Source: Morchella semilibera (Eukaryota; Ascomycota; Pezizomycetes; Pezizales; Morchellaceae). Taken from it: 64,000 bases of DNA. Shown here one piece after another: positions 39,301-51,361 of this stretch. The notes beneath the pieces were generated by a model. It was not told where the DNA came from. It did not search any database and saw only the letters and a list, made by a program, of their open reading frames with translations. The translations under genes and the position numbers were made by a program. The stretch spans positions 2,149,247 through 2,213,246 of the forward strand of contig CM018605.1 of the NCBI GenBank assembly GCA_009192285.1, written 5' to 3'. Numbering within the stretch: position 1 is the first letter of the stretch; the number at the start of each line of letters is the position of its first letter.

Positions 39301-40776
39301 GAGTAGAGTAGATACCATGAAATACGACAACCCCGCAGAGTCCCTCAGGACCTGCTCTAGCGTCGCACTCTCAAGCCTACTCGGGGCCTTGCGCCCGCCC
39401 ACATAAGTCTCACTCATACTTCTGAGTGGTCCATGGGCCGCTGCGCCCATGCCTCCGCCCTGAGCCGCCGAGAGAGATGCAACCTTCTGGTCGACGACAC
39501 GCTTCCCAGTCTCGAGCCGCTTGATGTAGACGCCCCACGCCTCGTTGCCCTCCACACGTCCATCGCGCTTCAGTTGAGCGCTAATCTCGTTACGCAGGCG
39601 CCGGGCATCGCTGAGGTTCGTGCACAGCCTGATGGAGCGGATAAAGCGCTCAAAGGTGCGCTCGTCGTCCTTGGGACCAAGCCGAACGAACGGCTTCTGC
39701 GAATGGGCACGTTTCGGTGGTGGAAATGAGGAGGCGGTGGAGGCGGTGGTGGTGGAGGCGGTGGCGGCGGCGGCGCGGGGTGTTGCGTGCTGGTCTAGTG
39801 CGGCGCGGAGCTTGCGGACAGTCTTGCGATCTTGGAGCGTTGAGCGGCCCTGCGCTCGCAAACAATCATTAGCCCGGCGGGGTCACATACAGCAATAGGG
39901 ACCACTTACGATAGCCTCGACAAAGCAATTCCAAAAGTCTGGCTCCGCCAGCATCGCGAGAACAGGCGCCAACACGGCCCCCGCCACGAGCTCCCTCACC
40001 AGCACCCTAACGACCCCACTTCCAATCTCCTCCTTTGGCAGCAGTTGCGCCAGCACCTCCTCCACCACCGCCCTCAGATGCGTTCTCTGGGCCGCGCTGC
40101 CATCGCTATTACGGAGTCCCGCAGCCGGATGGAGACGCCCCTCCCGGTACTTTGCCGCAATGGCGAGATCCAGCTCCTCGCTCTCGGTGAGGCCCTTGTC
40201 CAGGTTGCGGCCGCGCACCAGGCGCTCTGCCTCCGAAAAGTCGTGGAGGTGGGCAGTGAGGAGGGGGACGATGCGCGAGACGAGGACGGAGACGAGATCG
40301 AGGGTTTCCAGACGGTCGCGCAGGGCCGTGAGGACGTGGCGGAGCGTAGCGTCGATGGTGGTGATGAACGAGGGGTCCGGGGTGATTGAGCGGTACCACG
40401 AGGCGACGTAGGTACGGAGGATGGTATCGAGAAGGGCATCGAGGGCATCCGAGAGGAGGAAGGAAGGTGGATGGAGGGGTTGACGTTGAAATGTGTCTGA
40501 GGTGGTGAGGGCTGCGAGCTCTGTGTTCCAGATTGTGGGGTGGGTGAAGGCGAGGGGACGAATGGGACGTGATGTTGGAGCTGAAGATGGGGTATTGGCA
40601 GTTAGGAGGAGGAGGGAGAGGAGAAGGAATATTGTAGAGATTCCGCCGAGAAGGAAACTCCAGAGGAGGTAACGGAGGGGGGGAAAGATTTGAGCACCAA
40701 AGACGAGGATGAAGAGGAGGATAGAGCTGGATAGGGTGATGATGATTGACGGGATGAAGAATGGGGAGCGAGGCAT
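36326..40776 (-). CDS. MDM1: Mdm1/SNX13-type ER-anchored sorting nexin (PXA-RGS-PX-nexin C)
   Basis: The family tethers the ER to the vacuole or lipid droplets and influences organelle inheritance. Exons on the minus strand: 39910-40776, 39316-39849, 37926-39187, 37705-37771, 36647-37462, 36485-36569, 36326-36377, about 1227 aa. Two N-terminal membrane segments (aa 6-60) precede a PXA domain (about 85-280), an RGS domain (about 450-585, EHMDRQKHLAHVQFWLVVDG), a PX domain (about 885-980, GRSTVRIKS and ARRYSEFFQLNQ, FPRRR) and a nexin C region. The last, 52-bp exon gives the conserved IVDEIVAAVF end. Frame holds only if one G is added to the G4 run at 38150-38153, where conserved PGDLGLAEAI should read through. 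Mid-protein is a low-complexity Ser-rich linker. Confidence 0.92.
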
Positions 40777-40839
40777 CGAGGGGGCGGTTTCCTTACATAC
40801 GGTTGTGGTGGTGATAAGAGTATGGATGGATGATTGAAC

Positions 40840-40990
40840 TCTTCTTCTTGTTCTTGTTCTTGTTCTTGTTCTTGTTCTTGTTCTTGTTCTTCTTGTTGTT
40901 CTTCTTGTTGTTCTTCTTCTTCTTCTTGTTCTTCTTCTTCAGAAGACTTTTTCTCTTCTTCTTCTTGTTGTTGTTCTTTTTTCTTCTTGT
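40840..40990. repeat. CTTGTT hexamer and CTT microsatellite upstream of MDM1
   Basis: An uninterrupted run of CTTGTT units passes into imperfect CTT/GTT repeats, 60-210 bp upstream of the MDM1 start. Open frames in it on both strands are low-complexity shadows. Confidence 0.85.
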
Positions 40991-41039
40991 TGGTTGGCCA
41001 AAGAAGCACGTGTTGACGTGGTCAGATTAAGGTGTGGCC

Positions 41040-41529
41040 CAAGCTTCTTTCCTCTTCTTCTTCTTCTTCTTCTTCCCTGGCCAATGGCCGGGGGGATTAC
41101 TACGGTTACTATCACCACACTACCATTACTATTGCCATTATTATACTACCATTACTATTGCCATTATTATACTACTATTACTATCAATATTATACTACTA
41201 TTATTACTATCAGTATTCCTACTACTATTTCTACATGTCTGTGTGTAAGTGGTCCCAAGTTCAACGTTTCTCTCCCTGTTTCTCTTACGTACGGGCACAA
41301 GTGACGGGGGGTGAGTTACACTCTCTCACTCTCTTAATTGCAAATTGCTCCTACAAACCCGCCAGTGCTTGATTGCCCTGCCGGCATCCACTTACACCTC
41401 TCTCTATCAATTGGATATCTACTGCGTCATCTACATACAAACCCCTTCTTTCCCCCCCATTGGTATTAAAAAAAAAAGAGGGGGGGGGGAGAGAAGAGAA
41501 AAGAAAAAAAGAAGAGGAAAGAGAAAAAA
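41040..41529. other. Intergenic with trinucleotide tract
   Basis: Between the MDM1 upstream region and the RTT107 stop. Bases 41095-41240 are imperfect ACT/ATT repeats arranged as a roughly 30-bp minisatellite-like pattern. A purine-rich stretch lies at 41467-41530. No gene is seen. Confidence 0.6.
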
Positions 41530-44209
41530 CTACGTCTCAAACTCATACCCCCCATTCCATAAAACCCTCTGCGTCATCGCCGCATCCAACAGCCAATCCG
41601 TCTTCACAATGACTCCCGTCTTCCCCGCCCCACTCACTATCCTCCTCCACGGTGCCCATAACCTCCTATCGCCAGCTTCATCGCTACTGATCAGGACCCA
41701 CCTCTCGCTCTCGAGACCGCCCGCCCTCTTCGCCATCCGGAACGCTATGCAGACCCCCCCGTTCGCCTCCACAATGCGTCTATAAGTGTCAAAGCCCCCG
41801 TGTACGCCCGGCGTGCAGTAGATCGTCTGCCCTTCAAGCAATCGCCCCTGGTTTGCGCGCGCCCGGGAGAGTGATTCGGATAGGACCATGTTGAGCTTTG
41901 CCTCGCCGGCGGGATCGCGCAGTAGGTGCGCCGTGGTGTCGACTATGGTCGAGGACGCCAGGCAGGCACCTATCCAGCTGGTCGAGACGATGATGGGTGC
42001 CCGAGCGAGCGCGCAGCAAAACTTTTCCGTCCGGACTATGTGGGGGGCCGCAAGGTGGGTGCAGATGGAAGGGTCGGTGACGCATTGGATTCCGAGGGCA
42101 GCGAGACCTCTCTGTGATCATACATCAGCGCATGCCCCCCTCCCCCCCCAAACCTCGCATACTTCTGCTCATACTAAAAATAAAATGGAAGCCAGAATTA
42201 CATACCTTATCGCTCTCCTCCTGGCCTGGGTTATCCACCCATCCCTTATAAGCCGTAAGCAGCAGGAACACCGTCGGCTTGACCCTCTTCCCGGTCTTGA
42301 CCTTCTTCGACCCATGCCTGCCCCCAGCCTCATCTTCCGTGCTCTCCGCCCCCACCGATGCCCTCTCTTCGAAACTGTCCGTGCGCCTCTTCCTTCCGGT
42401 GCCCAGGATCCCCCCTTCCGCCTCTGCTCCTGCTGGTACCTCATGACGTCGGGCATGATGGAGTCATGTAGCCTTGCAGCCGCCTGCTCCTTCGCCTTCC
42501 GCCCGCTCGACGACACGGACATCGGTGTCTCCATATCCCTACTCCACCTCGGCCTCGTCGGTGTCTTCCTCTCCCTCTCCGCAATGGCCAGCCCTTGAGC
42601 GCGCCTCACCACCACCTCCTCGTCATCCACACTCATCCCATCCCTCCCCCTCCCCTCCCCATCCTCTCCTTCATCCGCCTCTACCTCTTCCTCCTCCACA
42701 TCCCTCTCCAATGCACCCACATCCACACCCGTCATGCCCACAACCTCCATTAAATTCGTCCTCGGTGGCCACACAACATACCTCCTCCCAGCCACACTCT
42801 TCACACACCCCGCCGCATAGCTCTCCTCCAGCCACAGATGGTTGACCATATGTATATTCCACTCCCTGGCAGCCGTACACTTCTCACTATGCTCCCTCGC
42901 CGTGACCAGGTGTGTATTCTCCGCCTTCATACTCTTTGTGAACCGCGCACCGCACGCCTCGATCAGGTTCTCGAGATACAGCCGTGCGTCGCCGCCATAG
43001 TTGCTCACCGTGATGATCATGTCCTTCATTCCCGGCACGCCGTCCGGCGGTAGCGGAAAGTGCAGTAACCGCCGCAGCGGTGATGCCCAGCTGCCGTGTG
43101 CAAACATCCAGTACACCCACGTGAGGTTTCCGATGTCGATTCCGCGGGAGAGGGCGTATTTATACTCTGTCCCGGCGCGCCACTGGCAGACGAGGACGCT
43201 CGCATCCTCGATGGCGGTGACCATGGCTCCACCGGCGGCCTGGATGATTTCAGAGAGGACGGCGCGGAGGCGGAGGGAGATGTCGAGGTCGGTGGCGAGG
43301 AGGACGGACTTTCCGTCGAATGCATTGAAAGAGGGGCGCGGGGTGGGGGGGTCCTCGGAGGATGCAGAGGCAGAGGCTGGTGGGCGCCGGTCATGAGAGT
43401 AGGTGAGGTCTGGCCCTTGAGGAAGTGGTATGGGGGCGGTAGAGGGGAGGCGCGCGATTTCGGGGTCGGGGAGGAGGTAGGGGGTTTCGGGGATGCGGCG
43501 GGCGAGCTTGAGGCAGTCATCGAACCAGTGGGGGAGGACGATCTTGACTTTGAGTTTCTTGCGGAGGGCCTGCTGGCATTTGTCCTTGATATATATTAGC
43601 ATAGATTTCTCCACACGTACATACATATATCCAACTCACATTATCCATATTCAAGGCCACCACATGTGTCGTAAACTTTGTAAGATGACTTGTATACTGC
43701 CCCCCCATGGCCACTACCCCCCCACAAATGGCCTCCTTATCGCCCTCTGGTAGCTCCGCCACCGTCGCCATGACGCCCGAGAAGAAGAAGCGGGGGTCCG
43801 GATTATATGGGCGCACATGGACCATCCTTCCCTTTGCCAGGGAGACCGTCACCCACTCTGGCGTCACCACGGGGATCATGAACCGCTCTGCTTCCGTGTA
43901 GCCCGGGAAGTCGACCGTAGCGCTGATGATGTGCGTGACAGTGGCGAGGTCGATACGGATGTGAGAGTCGAGCGAGGGGGCGGCAATAGCACCATGATTC
44001 GTCAGGAGCGTTGTAGTCTATGAGAGAGAGGGGGGGGGGAGGGGGAGAGAGGGAAGGAGGTTAGTCTGGTTTTAGGTGGGAGGAGGAAGCAGAAGAGGGA
44101 GAAGGAGGGGGGGAGGGGGGGGCATACGGAATCTGCGAGAGTGAGGGGAAGCGTCTCAGAGGGGACGAGGTGAAAGACGACGTCGCTGAAGATCTGGGAT
44201 GGGCCTGGG

Positions 44210-44251
<42 letters not shown>

Positions 44252-44274
44252 ACTGCGGCGGTGGAGGTCTCCAT
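41530..44274 (-). CDS. RTT107: Rtt107/Brc1-type six-BRCT genome-stability scaffold
   Basis: Homologues bind gamma-H2A and Slx4 or Smc5/6 partners at damaged replication forks. Exons on the minus strand: 44128-44274, 43640-44017, 42206-43584, 41530-42111, about 828 aa. Six BRCT repeats are marked by their tryptophan motifs: TPEWVTVSLAKGR, LPHWFDDCLKLARR, LTWVYWMFAHGSW, VNHLWLEESYAAG, STSWIGACLAS and KTDWLLDAAMTQRVL. A basic, acidic linker separates repeats 4 and 5. A CTG/GCA run near the start gives about 15 alanines. The exon set keeps frame only if one G is added to the G6 run at 42410-42415 (minus strand), where GILGTGRKRR continues as in homologues. The ATG chosen is the only one before the first BRCT. 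Confidence 0.9.
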
Positions 44275-44843
44275 AGTAGGAGTGTAGAACTCTACCCTAT
44301 CCTATCCTATTCGTCTCGTCTCGTCTCGTCTCGTCTCGTAATTGTACCGTAGTCTTGATAGTAGTTGCGCGAATAGTGAATAGTGAATAGTTGAAGATGG
44401 AGAAATATTTGCGAGCGGGGATGAGAAGGAGATGACGCGCCGAAGAGAAGAGAAGAGGGAGGACGCGTTCAGTTCAGTGCTTGGCGGCAGCGTGATCGAT
44501 GAGGGATTATTAATTTTTATTTTGTTTTGTTTCATTTAATGTTTACTTATTTATAAAATGGGGAAATCAATTCCTATAATTAATTGCATGTAATTAATTA
44601 ATCCTCCATAAGCAAAAAGCAACCTCTGAACTCCGACCTCGGGATCTCCATCACAGACATCGATTCGGTGCGCACATGCCTCATGCTCACTCCCCAATAG
44701 CCGGCAAAGCGCTCTTTCTACCCTACCGGTACTCCTACTACTCCTAATACTACTGCTATAACAGTAATGCCGGCCCTAGTACCCCCTCTCCCTCTCCCCC
44801 CTCTCCTATTTTACACCCAGGACCAGAAGCAGATCCAGACACC
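44275..44843. promoter_or_regulatory. Divergent promoter region between RTT107 and the hydrolase gene
   Basis: About 570 bp between two divergent start codons, so it probably holds both promoters. It contains CTATC repeats followed by a run of CTCGT pentamers (44311-44339) and an AT-rich stretch (44505-44605). No specific operator is recognised. Confidence 0.55.
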
Positions 44844-45995
44844 ATGCCCTTCACCATAACAACTCACACTATTCCCGCCTCTTACCCCCGCGAGTACCTC
44901 CGCGCTACCACCACCTCCTCCCCCCGTCTTTACCTCGTCATAAATCAATATACGCCCCTCTCTCCCTCCCCACCCTCGCCAGGGGACCTCACACTCCTCT
45001 TCGCCCACGCCAATGGCTTTCCCAAAGAACTCTATGAGCCTTTCTTCGTCTCTCTACAGCACGCCTACGCCGCCAGTGGCCTGCGCATCCGCTCCATCTG
45101 GGCCGTCGACGCCGCGCACCAGGGTGCCTCCGGCATCCTCAACGAGCGCCACCTCGGTGACGAGCCCTCGTGGAATGACCTACCGCGCGATCTCCTCCAC
45201 ATAGTCAACACGTTTGCTGCGCAGATGCCTGCGCCGATCGTGGGTGTGGGTCATAGCTTTGGGGGGCATGCGGTGGTGAAGACGGCCCTGATGCATCCGG
45301 GATTGTTTGAGGCCCTGGTTCTGTTGGATCCTGTCGTGGAGGAGAATGAGGCGTTCCCTAACGTGACATTGCACCCCGCCGCGGCGACGGCGAGGAGGAA
45401 GGATGTCTGGAAGAGTATGGGCGAGGCCGAGGCGTTTATTAGGGACAGGCCGTTCTATAAACGTTGGGATCCGAGGGTGCTGGATCTATACATTGTAGGT
45501 GTTGAAGCTCGAATGCTGGTGGGATTGATTGACTAACAGGTTGATTGGTAGAAACATGGCTTCCGCGCGCTCCCAACTGCAACATACCCCGATGCCTCAG
45601 GCGTCACCCTCGCAACCACCAAGCACCAAGAAGTCTACACCTTTCTCCGGCGGATGCCTGACGGTTCGCTCGGGCGCCCCGAGCCCGGCGCGACCTACCG
45701 CTCACTGAAGCAGCTTGTCCCGCCCGTACTGTACATTGTCGGCGGCGATTCAACCGTGTGCCTCCCCGTGGTGAACCAGCGTAAGATGGAGAGCACGCCG
45801 CAGGCGGATATGGAGGTTATTCCGGGCGTTGGCCACCTGGTCCCGATGGAGGCGCCAGAGGAGGCAGCGACGATAGCTGCGAGATATTTGGTGCGGCAGG
45901 TCAAGAGGTGGGGGAAAGAGGTGGAGAAGAATGAGGCGACCGTAAGGGAGAGAGTTTTGAGCGCGGAGTGGATGGGGTTATTGGCAAAGTTGTAG
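44844..45995 (+). CDS. Peroxisomal alpha/beta hydrolase, Lpx1-like
   Basis: A serine hydrolase, probably a lipase or esterase acting inside peroxisomes; the substrate is not evident. Exons 44844-45494 and 45552-45995 (intron 57 bp) give 364 aa. Visible elements are the oxyanion-type HANGFPKE segment (about aa 55), the nucleophile elbow GHSFGG (Ser about 138), a probable acid in GGDSTVCLP and the catalytic His in GVGHLVPMEAPE. The C-terminal tripeptide AKL is a canonical PTS1 import signal. Yeast Lpx1 likewise ends in a PTS1. Related fungal hydrolases occur in toxin clusters, but no cluster partner lies here. It shares a divergent promoter with RTT107. Confidence 0.88.
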
Positions 45996-47660
45996 GTAGG
46001 TACATGTAGGTAAGCTTAGGGGTATTTGGCGCTGTTATATAGCGGTGCTTTTTATTTATTTATTTATTTATTTATTTTAGGCCGAATCGTCTATAGCTGT
46101 AGATTATAAAGTATTGTCCCCATTATAGCCAATCCATTTGTAGATTCAGCGCTTTCAAGTCCCATAGATCATAGTGAGGCCCAAAATCCCAACCATCGTT
46201 GACAGTGCAAGCAAGCTATTTATTTTTTTATTTATACTTCATACTCCGTGCAAGCAAGCTGTTGAATAGCGCCAACCAAGACCTGGGGCGGCATTGAATG
46301 ATATTAATATATTAATTCCAGTAGCAGCAATAAAAGCTTGTTCTTGTCTTTGCTTCACTGTTCGCACGACTTGTATCCCGGGTGTCGGGATCGGGATTTG
46401 TACCCTCCAGCGTGCGTCCAGAACATTTATTTAACGTTCAGCACACCCACAACGTCGAGAGTTCAAGTAGTGGGGCTCAATTCAGAATTTCCCCCAGTCC
46501 TGTCATTGGACAGACCAGACAGAAACTCTCCATTCTCGCATGTAGAGAGATATTCTACGATTGAAGTCATTAACAAGACTCCACACACAACACACACACA
46601 CGCACATAAAAAAGAAGAAGAAGGAGAGGAAGAGGATATAAGAGAACAGGAGAAAACTACAAAACTCACACTCCCGTGTCCAACCCAACTTTTCCCCTCC
46701 AAGGAAAGTGCCGCAAGCCCGTGAAACATGTCAGCCCCGTAACAAGACCCAAGAGAGAGGCGTTTAATCTAGTCCCCTCCGAAACTAATACCCTTTTACA
46801 CTAAAAAGAAGCACAATATGCAGGGAAAGGTACTTATGTATGGGTGATGTAGTGCGTGTAACTGCCCGCTGTCGAGTGCCTTGGTAGATTCTCCCTATGC
46901 TAGTGGATACTTCTTAAATGGGTAACTTGATGTATATACATACATACATTTAGGTTAAAGAAGGAAGACCTGTACCCGGCGCCGGGATAGTGTTGGGGGT
47001 ATGTACATGTACTTATTTATGGGTCTATACCTGCCGTACCGGGGCTCCTATCAGGCCCTGAGTTTGACGCATGTGAGCCCAACCTCCCATGTAAATAACG
47101 TACAAACTCGGTGCGAGATCAGAGATGATTGGATAGGTCATGCCCCATCACTCGAAGAGTGTTAAATCACGGGATCTCCGAGTGATATTTCATGATTAAC
47201 TTACACTCGTTGCCAGTATTACAGATGGAGAACTTTGACGGGATATATGCCACTACGGATATACTTGCTCGAGCTGGGTGATGTCGAGTCCTCTTCTCCA
47301 ACACTAACATCATACTATTATACGCCCACCCGTTCCGTCTTTCTCTTGTTGATTCGAGACTGATAATAACTCCTTTGATGGTGGTCGACCTGTGATGTTC
47401 TATATACTTCAACACATCGCCATTGCCCTACTGGCTACATGAGTTGTGCGCAGATACATGTAATCCTCTCCTCTCATCACATAAGATGTACCTGGCCCGC
47501 CTTTTACATTGGTCGAGCTACAACCTCAAATAAACACATCTAAACACAGAATAGAACCTCCCAATAACAAGACACAAATAAATATAAAAAAACTAATAAA
47601 TTAATAAACATAACCACATTTCAAAGGTACACATGCTCCTACTCCCCCAAGCCATACAAC
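45996..47660. other. Convergent 3' intergenic between hydrolase and MED16
   Basis: About 1.66 kb with a TTTA tetranucleotide run (46049-46078), two copies of GTGCAAGCAAGCT about 41 bp apart (46207 and 46248) and three TACATGTA palindromes. Open frames near 46338-46729 are low-complexity and show no domain. I see no gene. Confidence 0.5.
46049..46078. repeat. TTTA microsatellite
   Basis: About seven tandem TTTA units, some 55 bp after the hydrolase stop codon. Confidence 0.9.
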
Positions 47661-50600
47661 TCAAGGCGGGCTGCTAATATGCATCCACAACGTCCCACAA
47701 AAGCACATCCTTTGCATAGTCCCCAGCCAATAACTAGGGCTCTTAATTGGTATTATATCTTCCACGACCGCACAACACCTCGTGCACCTCCTCAGTCTAA
47801 TTTTATCATCGTCCTTCGGCAGCACCACCTTACGGATCGCATCGATCCTGTTTAACCTCCTATACTCCCTGCTCGCGACATCGTCATGGAAGCCCAACCA
47901 CGTCACATCATGCCAAAAGAGCTTTGCCACGTCGAGGTCGTTGCGAAGCGTCGGGAGTGCGACATTAAGGAGCCGCTCAACGGCTGATGCAAAGATAGGA
48001 GGGATCTCGTTGTTTACAAAGAGGAGTTTTTCGGCGTTTGCGCGCTCGGCTTCGGTGACATCTTGGAGAATCTGTTATGGATATCCTTACAGCTTAAGAC
48101 GAGACAAACTTACCATGGTAGGCCGCCCGGATCGTTCCATCAATATCTGTCATGATCCTCTCAAACTGACTAATCTTAACTGCGCAGCTCTCAATTGGCA
48201 CTTTCAAACTTCGGAACGTGGTTCTCTGCTCTTCGTCTACCGGTCCTCCCTGTAACATTGCCAACTGCTTCCCAGCTGTAGTTTCAAGTCCTTTAAGACT
48301 CCTACAGTTATATCTCAACAGTGCGCGTGGTGCGCTCGCAAGAGCCAAAAATAGCGCAGGAGAGTTCTCTTCAATGACTGCATAGGAAAGGCTTTAGTAC
48401 ATTGATCTGGACAGGGATTGATAAAGATTTACCTTTTTCGCGGACGAAAGCAAGGTCGCTAGTTCTCCCTTCGTGGCTTTGGCAAGTTCAAAGAGATCGC
48501 TAATAGTCAAACTCATAATATCCATCAACCATCTTACTAGCCCTAATAACGTTTGTAGTGCTTCAGGGCGTAGATCAAAATCACTACTCCCTCCAGCACC
48601 TTGCTGCCGTTGTGGATTGTTAAACGTCAGTGCGAATGCTACACTTGCAACACGAAGGTGCAGTGTCGCCCATGCAAGCTTGCCAGAGAGTCGCTTGTTG
48701 ACCCTCTCTCCCTGGAAATCCAGGCTGTTCTGTAAGCTCAAACACCGCTGGAGGAGAGGATTACGGAAGAGCCGCTCCGTTGGCGACTCGGTTGCAAAAT
48801 CCATTTTAAGACCCAAGGCTCGGTGTGCCTCCGAGAGAAACATGTTGTTAAACACCGGATTCCTGTACTGCTGTACGACAAGTAATAAGTCGTCGTTGTT
48901 GAGGTGGTTATTGCAACTATACGCATGTTGGTGTGCCAGCGCTACACAGGCGGTTTCCATGTTCTCCTCCTCTTCCATATTTCCATTATATTCCATAACC
49001 ACAAGTTTAATCGAATGATCGCACCCCAACCTGATCGCAACTGCATTATTGGGAGATAAAGCAAGATCAATGCAATCTTCACCTTGAGGAAACCAGAATC
49101 CGGCCTGCACCATATTCACAACCAGATCTTTACTGGTACTCTGGTTCTGCAGGAGATTGAAATTGTAGCGGTCACGAAGCTCAAGAGAGCCGTCTGAGAA
49201 GGCAAGGGCAATTACGGTACCGGAAGTCACAAGTGAAAGAGATATGCAGGTTTTGGGGATAAACAGATCATCCATCCTGAATAGTTCAAGCTCCACGCTC
49301 GCCGGGCTGGACACACTACTTCTCCTCACCCCTAATTGGTCGAAAGATGGGTGTAAGGTGCTTGGGCTCTCCTTGAGACACCATCTACATATCACACTAA
49401 AGGACTGTCCATCTGCCCGGCGGCTAGAAAATACCGCTAGTACAGTAGGTACATTTGGAATCTGCGGGAATCCGGGGGTAGGCGCTATGACTTCTAAATG
49501 CGATAACTGCGCAGAGGAAGTATCATGGCTACCAGATTCCATAGGCATTGCGTGGTTCTCGACTTTGATATGTCTAATTTCGAGTGTTGGAGGGGCCGGG
49601 AGCATCGTGGGAGGTTGGTTTGGAGGGTTCTGTTGTTGAAGGTTCCAGTTTATAGAGATCCGGTATATACGAAGCTGATGTGAAAGAGTGTACGCTGCTA
49701 AAATAGCGGTATTTTCTAGAGGGTATGAATTTTAACCGAACATCACAAAAAACCACAAATTCCGGCTCAAGACCTAAGACCAAGAAGACTGGGAGATACC
49801 TTTGTTCCATGAGATCGCGGCATGAGAAAATAGGTCATCAAGTGATGAAAAGCCTTCAAGTTCTGTTGTAACCTCTTGATATCGACTATGCGCATCTTGG
49901 TACCACATTTTGACCTGAAAATGCTGTCAGTATCTTCTTTCTCTTAAGTTGTTTGCGGTATGGCACATACAGTTCCTCCCCTTGTTATACCAATCGCGGC
50001 TACCTTTCCGTGAATAGGATGGAAGGGGCCATGGGGCCTAAAACTTAACGCTTGATACCTAAAGCTTCGGTCTTCTTGTCTTGTTGCGGCTCTATACAGC
50101 GCATACTTCCTCTCCAGTCAGCACCCCACTCATTCCGCCCTTCGTCGGGGTGACATACAGTTCTCTCGATTGGCAGCCACCAGAACCCCACCAACGCACT
50201 CAAATCATCGTCCTGATCCAGTATCTGATGCCGCGTAACATTCAAGTGGTTGACCGCTAAAAACACCGTGTAAAATGACACCCGGCCAAGTCTATCCATC
50301 ACGGCCAGCTCAGCACCATGGCTATTCCAGGTGACATGAGTAAGCTGCTGCCCTTCGTGATAGCGAGATACATTGGCGACTGGATATGCGTCGCTGAGTA
50401 GCCAGCGACCGTCCTCCGGAGAACATGAGAGATGTCGGGTTTCGACCCCGGTGCCAGCGGCGTTGATTATAGCTATTGACCCGAGTTTGGACCATGCTAT
50501 CTTCCTATTAGACTAAGTTAGCCGAGTACACGGGGAAAACAGGAGAGGCTGACGGACTGTTTGCAGCCCCCGAGCCGAAGCTCGTCCATTCTGCTGTCAA

Positions 50601-50676
50601 TTCTTCGCGACGAGATACGCGGCGCCGTGTCATCTTGAAAGAGGTCCTCAACACCAACACCAAAGCCGTTCTCCAT
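47661..50676 (-). CDS. MED16: Mediator complex subunit 16 (Sin4), tail module
   Basis: A tail subunit linking activators to RNA polymerase II. The N-terminus (MENGFGVGVEDLF, then RMDELRLGGCKQ joined to KIAWSKLGSIAII) is split by an intron. A WD40-type region follows (LTHVTWNSHGAELAVMD, VGFWWLPIERTV, RPHGPFHPIHGKVAAIGI), then an alpha-helical C-terminal half. It ends in the cysteine-rich RCTRCCAVVEDI ... MQRMCFCGTLWMHI typical of fungal Med16. Supported exons: 50558-50676, from 50504 down, up to 49971, 49800-49914, 48433-49697, 48114-48377, 47661-48071. The join near 50100-50170 and both edges of exon 48114-48377 do not keep frame cleanly with simple GT-AG sites. The start at 50676 matches the family N-terminus. 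Confidence 0.87.
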
Positions 50677-51361
50677 CGAACTCAGTAAGATCCGTCCAGC
50701 CAAAATCTAAATTCGTAGACGTTGAACTTAAACTATGGGCGGCCTGGAGTATGTGATTGCGTCGACGATGTGAGTCGGAGGTGATCTACAATGAGGCACA
50801 TTTAAGTAAGTAGAGTACCTACATCCTGAGTGCAGTCTCATGTAGCAAGTCCCCGGATCCCGTGACATCCACCATGCATGATACAAAAGAACAGTTTATT
50901 TATATCACGTGATGAAGGAAACGTACCTACATGTACCAGTATGTCACACTGCAGTAAGTGTTGGAATCCCACCAGCGCCATCATTACCAATATTTTTTTT
51001 TCTTTTTTTTACTTAATCATAACTCTTCCCTTATAATTCAGGCGCCTCTCTCGTCCGGATCGAGTATTACAGCTAGTCAGTGCGATGGACACAGTTTGTC
51101 TTGAGAATTGTCGTTTGTACAATATATTACAGATATAGACACCGTAAGAGCCCTTATTTCAATCCGTCAATGGCCCCCATAACCCGCAATGATACCCAAA
51201 ATTGTGGACCATGAAACACGTTTAAAGAAGAGGCATCTTAGCATTAATTAATACTATCTATCCCCCTCTTCTGGATTTTGTTTCATTGTCTCCTTGAGCC
51301 TTCAGCTAGGCTGAACTACAACTAATGGGTAAATAAGGTAATGAGGGATTTGTTAAACTGT
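50677..51361. other. Intergenic between MED16 start and HMG-box gene end
   Basis: About 690 bp upstream of MED16 and downstream of the HMG-box gene. It contains a poly-T tract near 50994-51010 and one TACATGTA (50928-50935). It presumably holds the MED16 promoter; no element is recognised. Confidence 0.45.

Noticed and set aside
40830-41030. Open frames rich in Phe/Leu or Cys/Ser on the plus strand
   Set aside because: They are translations of the CTTGTT/CTT microsatellite; no domain and no homologous pattern.
31458-45995. Gene cluster for a secondary metabolite, prompted by the toxin-type alpha/beta hydrolase
   Set aside because: Neighbours are housekeeping genes (SSK2, MDM1, RTT107, MED16) and no synthase or tailoring enzyme is present; the AKL end fits a peroxisomal hydrolase.
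46338-46729. Overlapping open frames between hydrolase and MED16
   Set aside because: Low-complexity (ACAC and GAA-rich) and overlapping on both strands with no domain.
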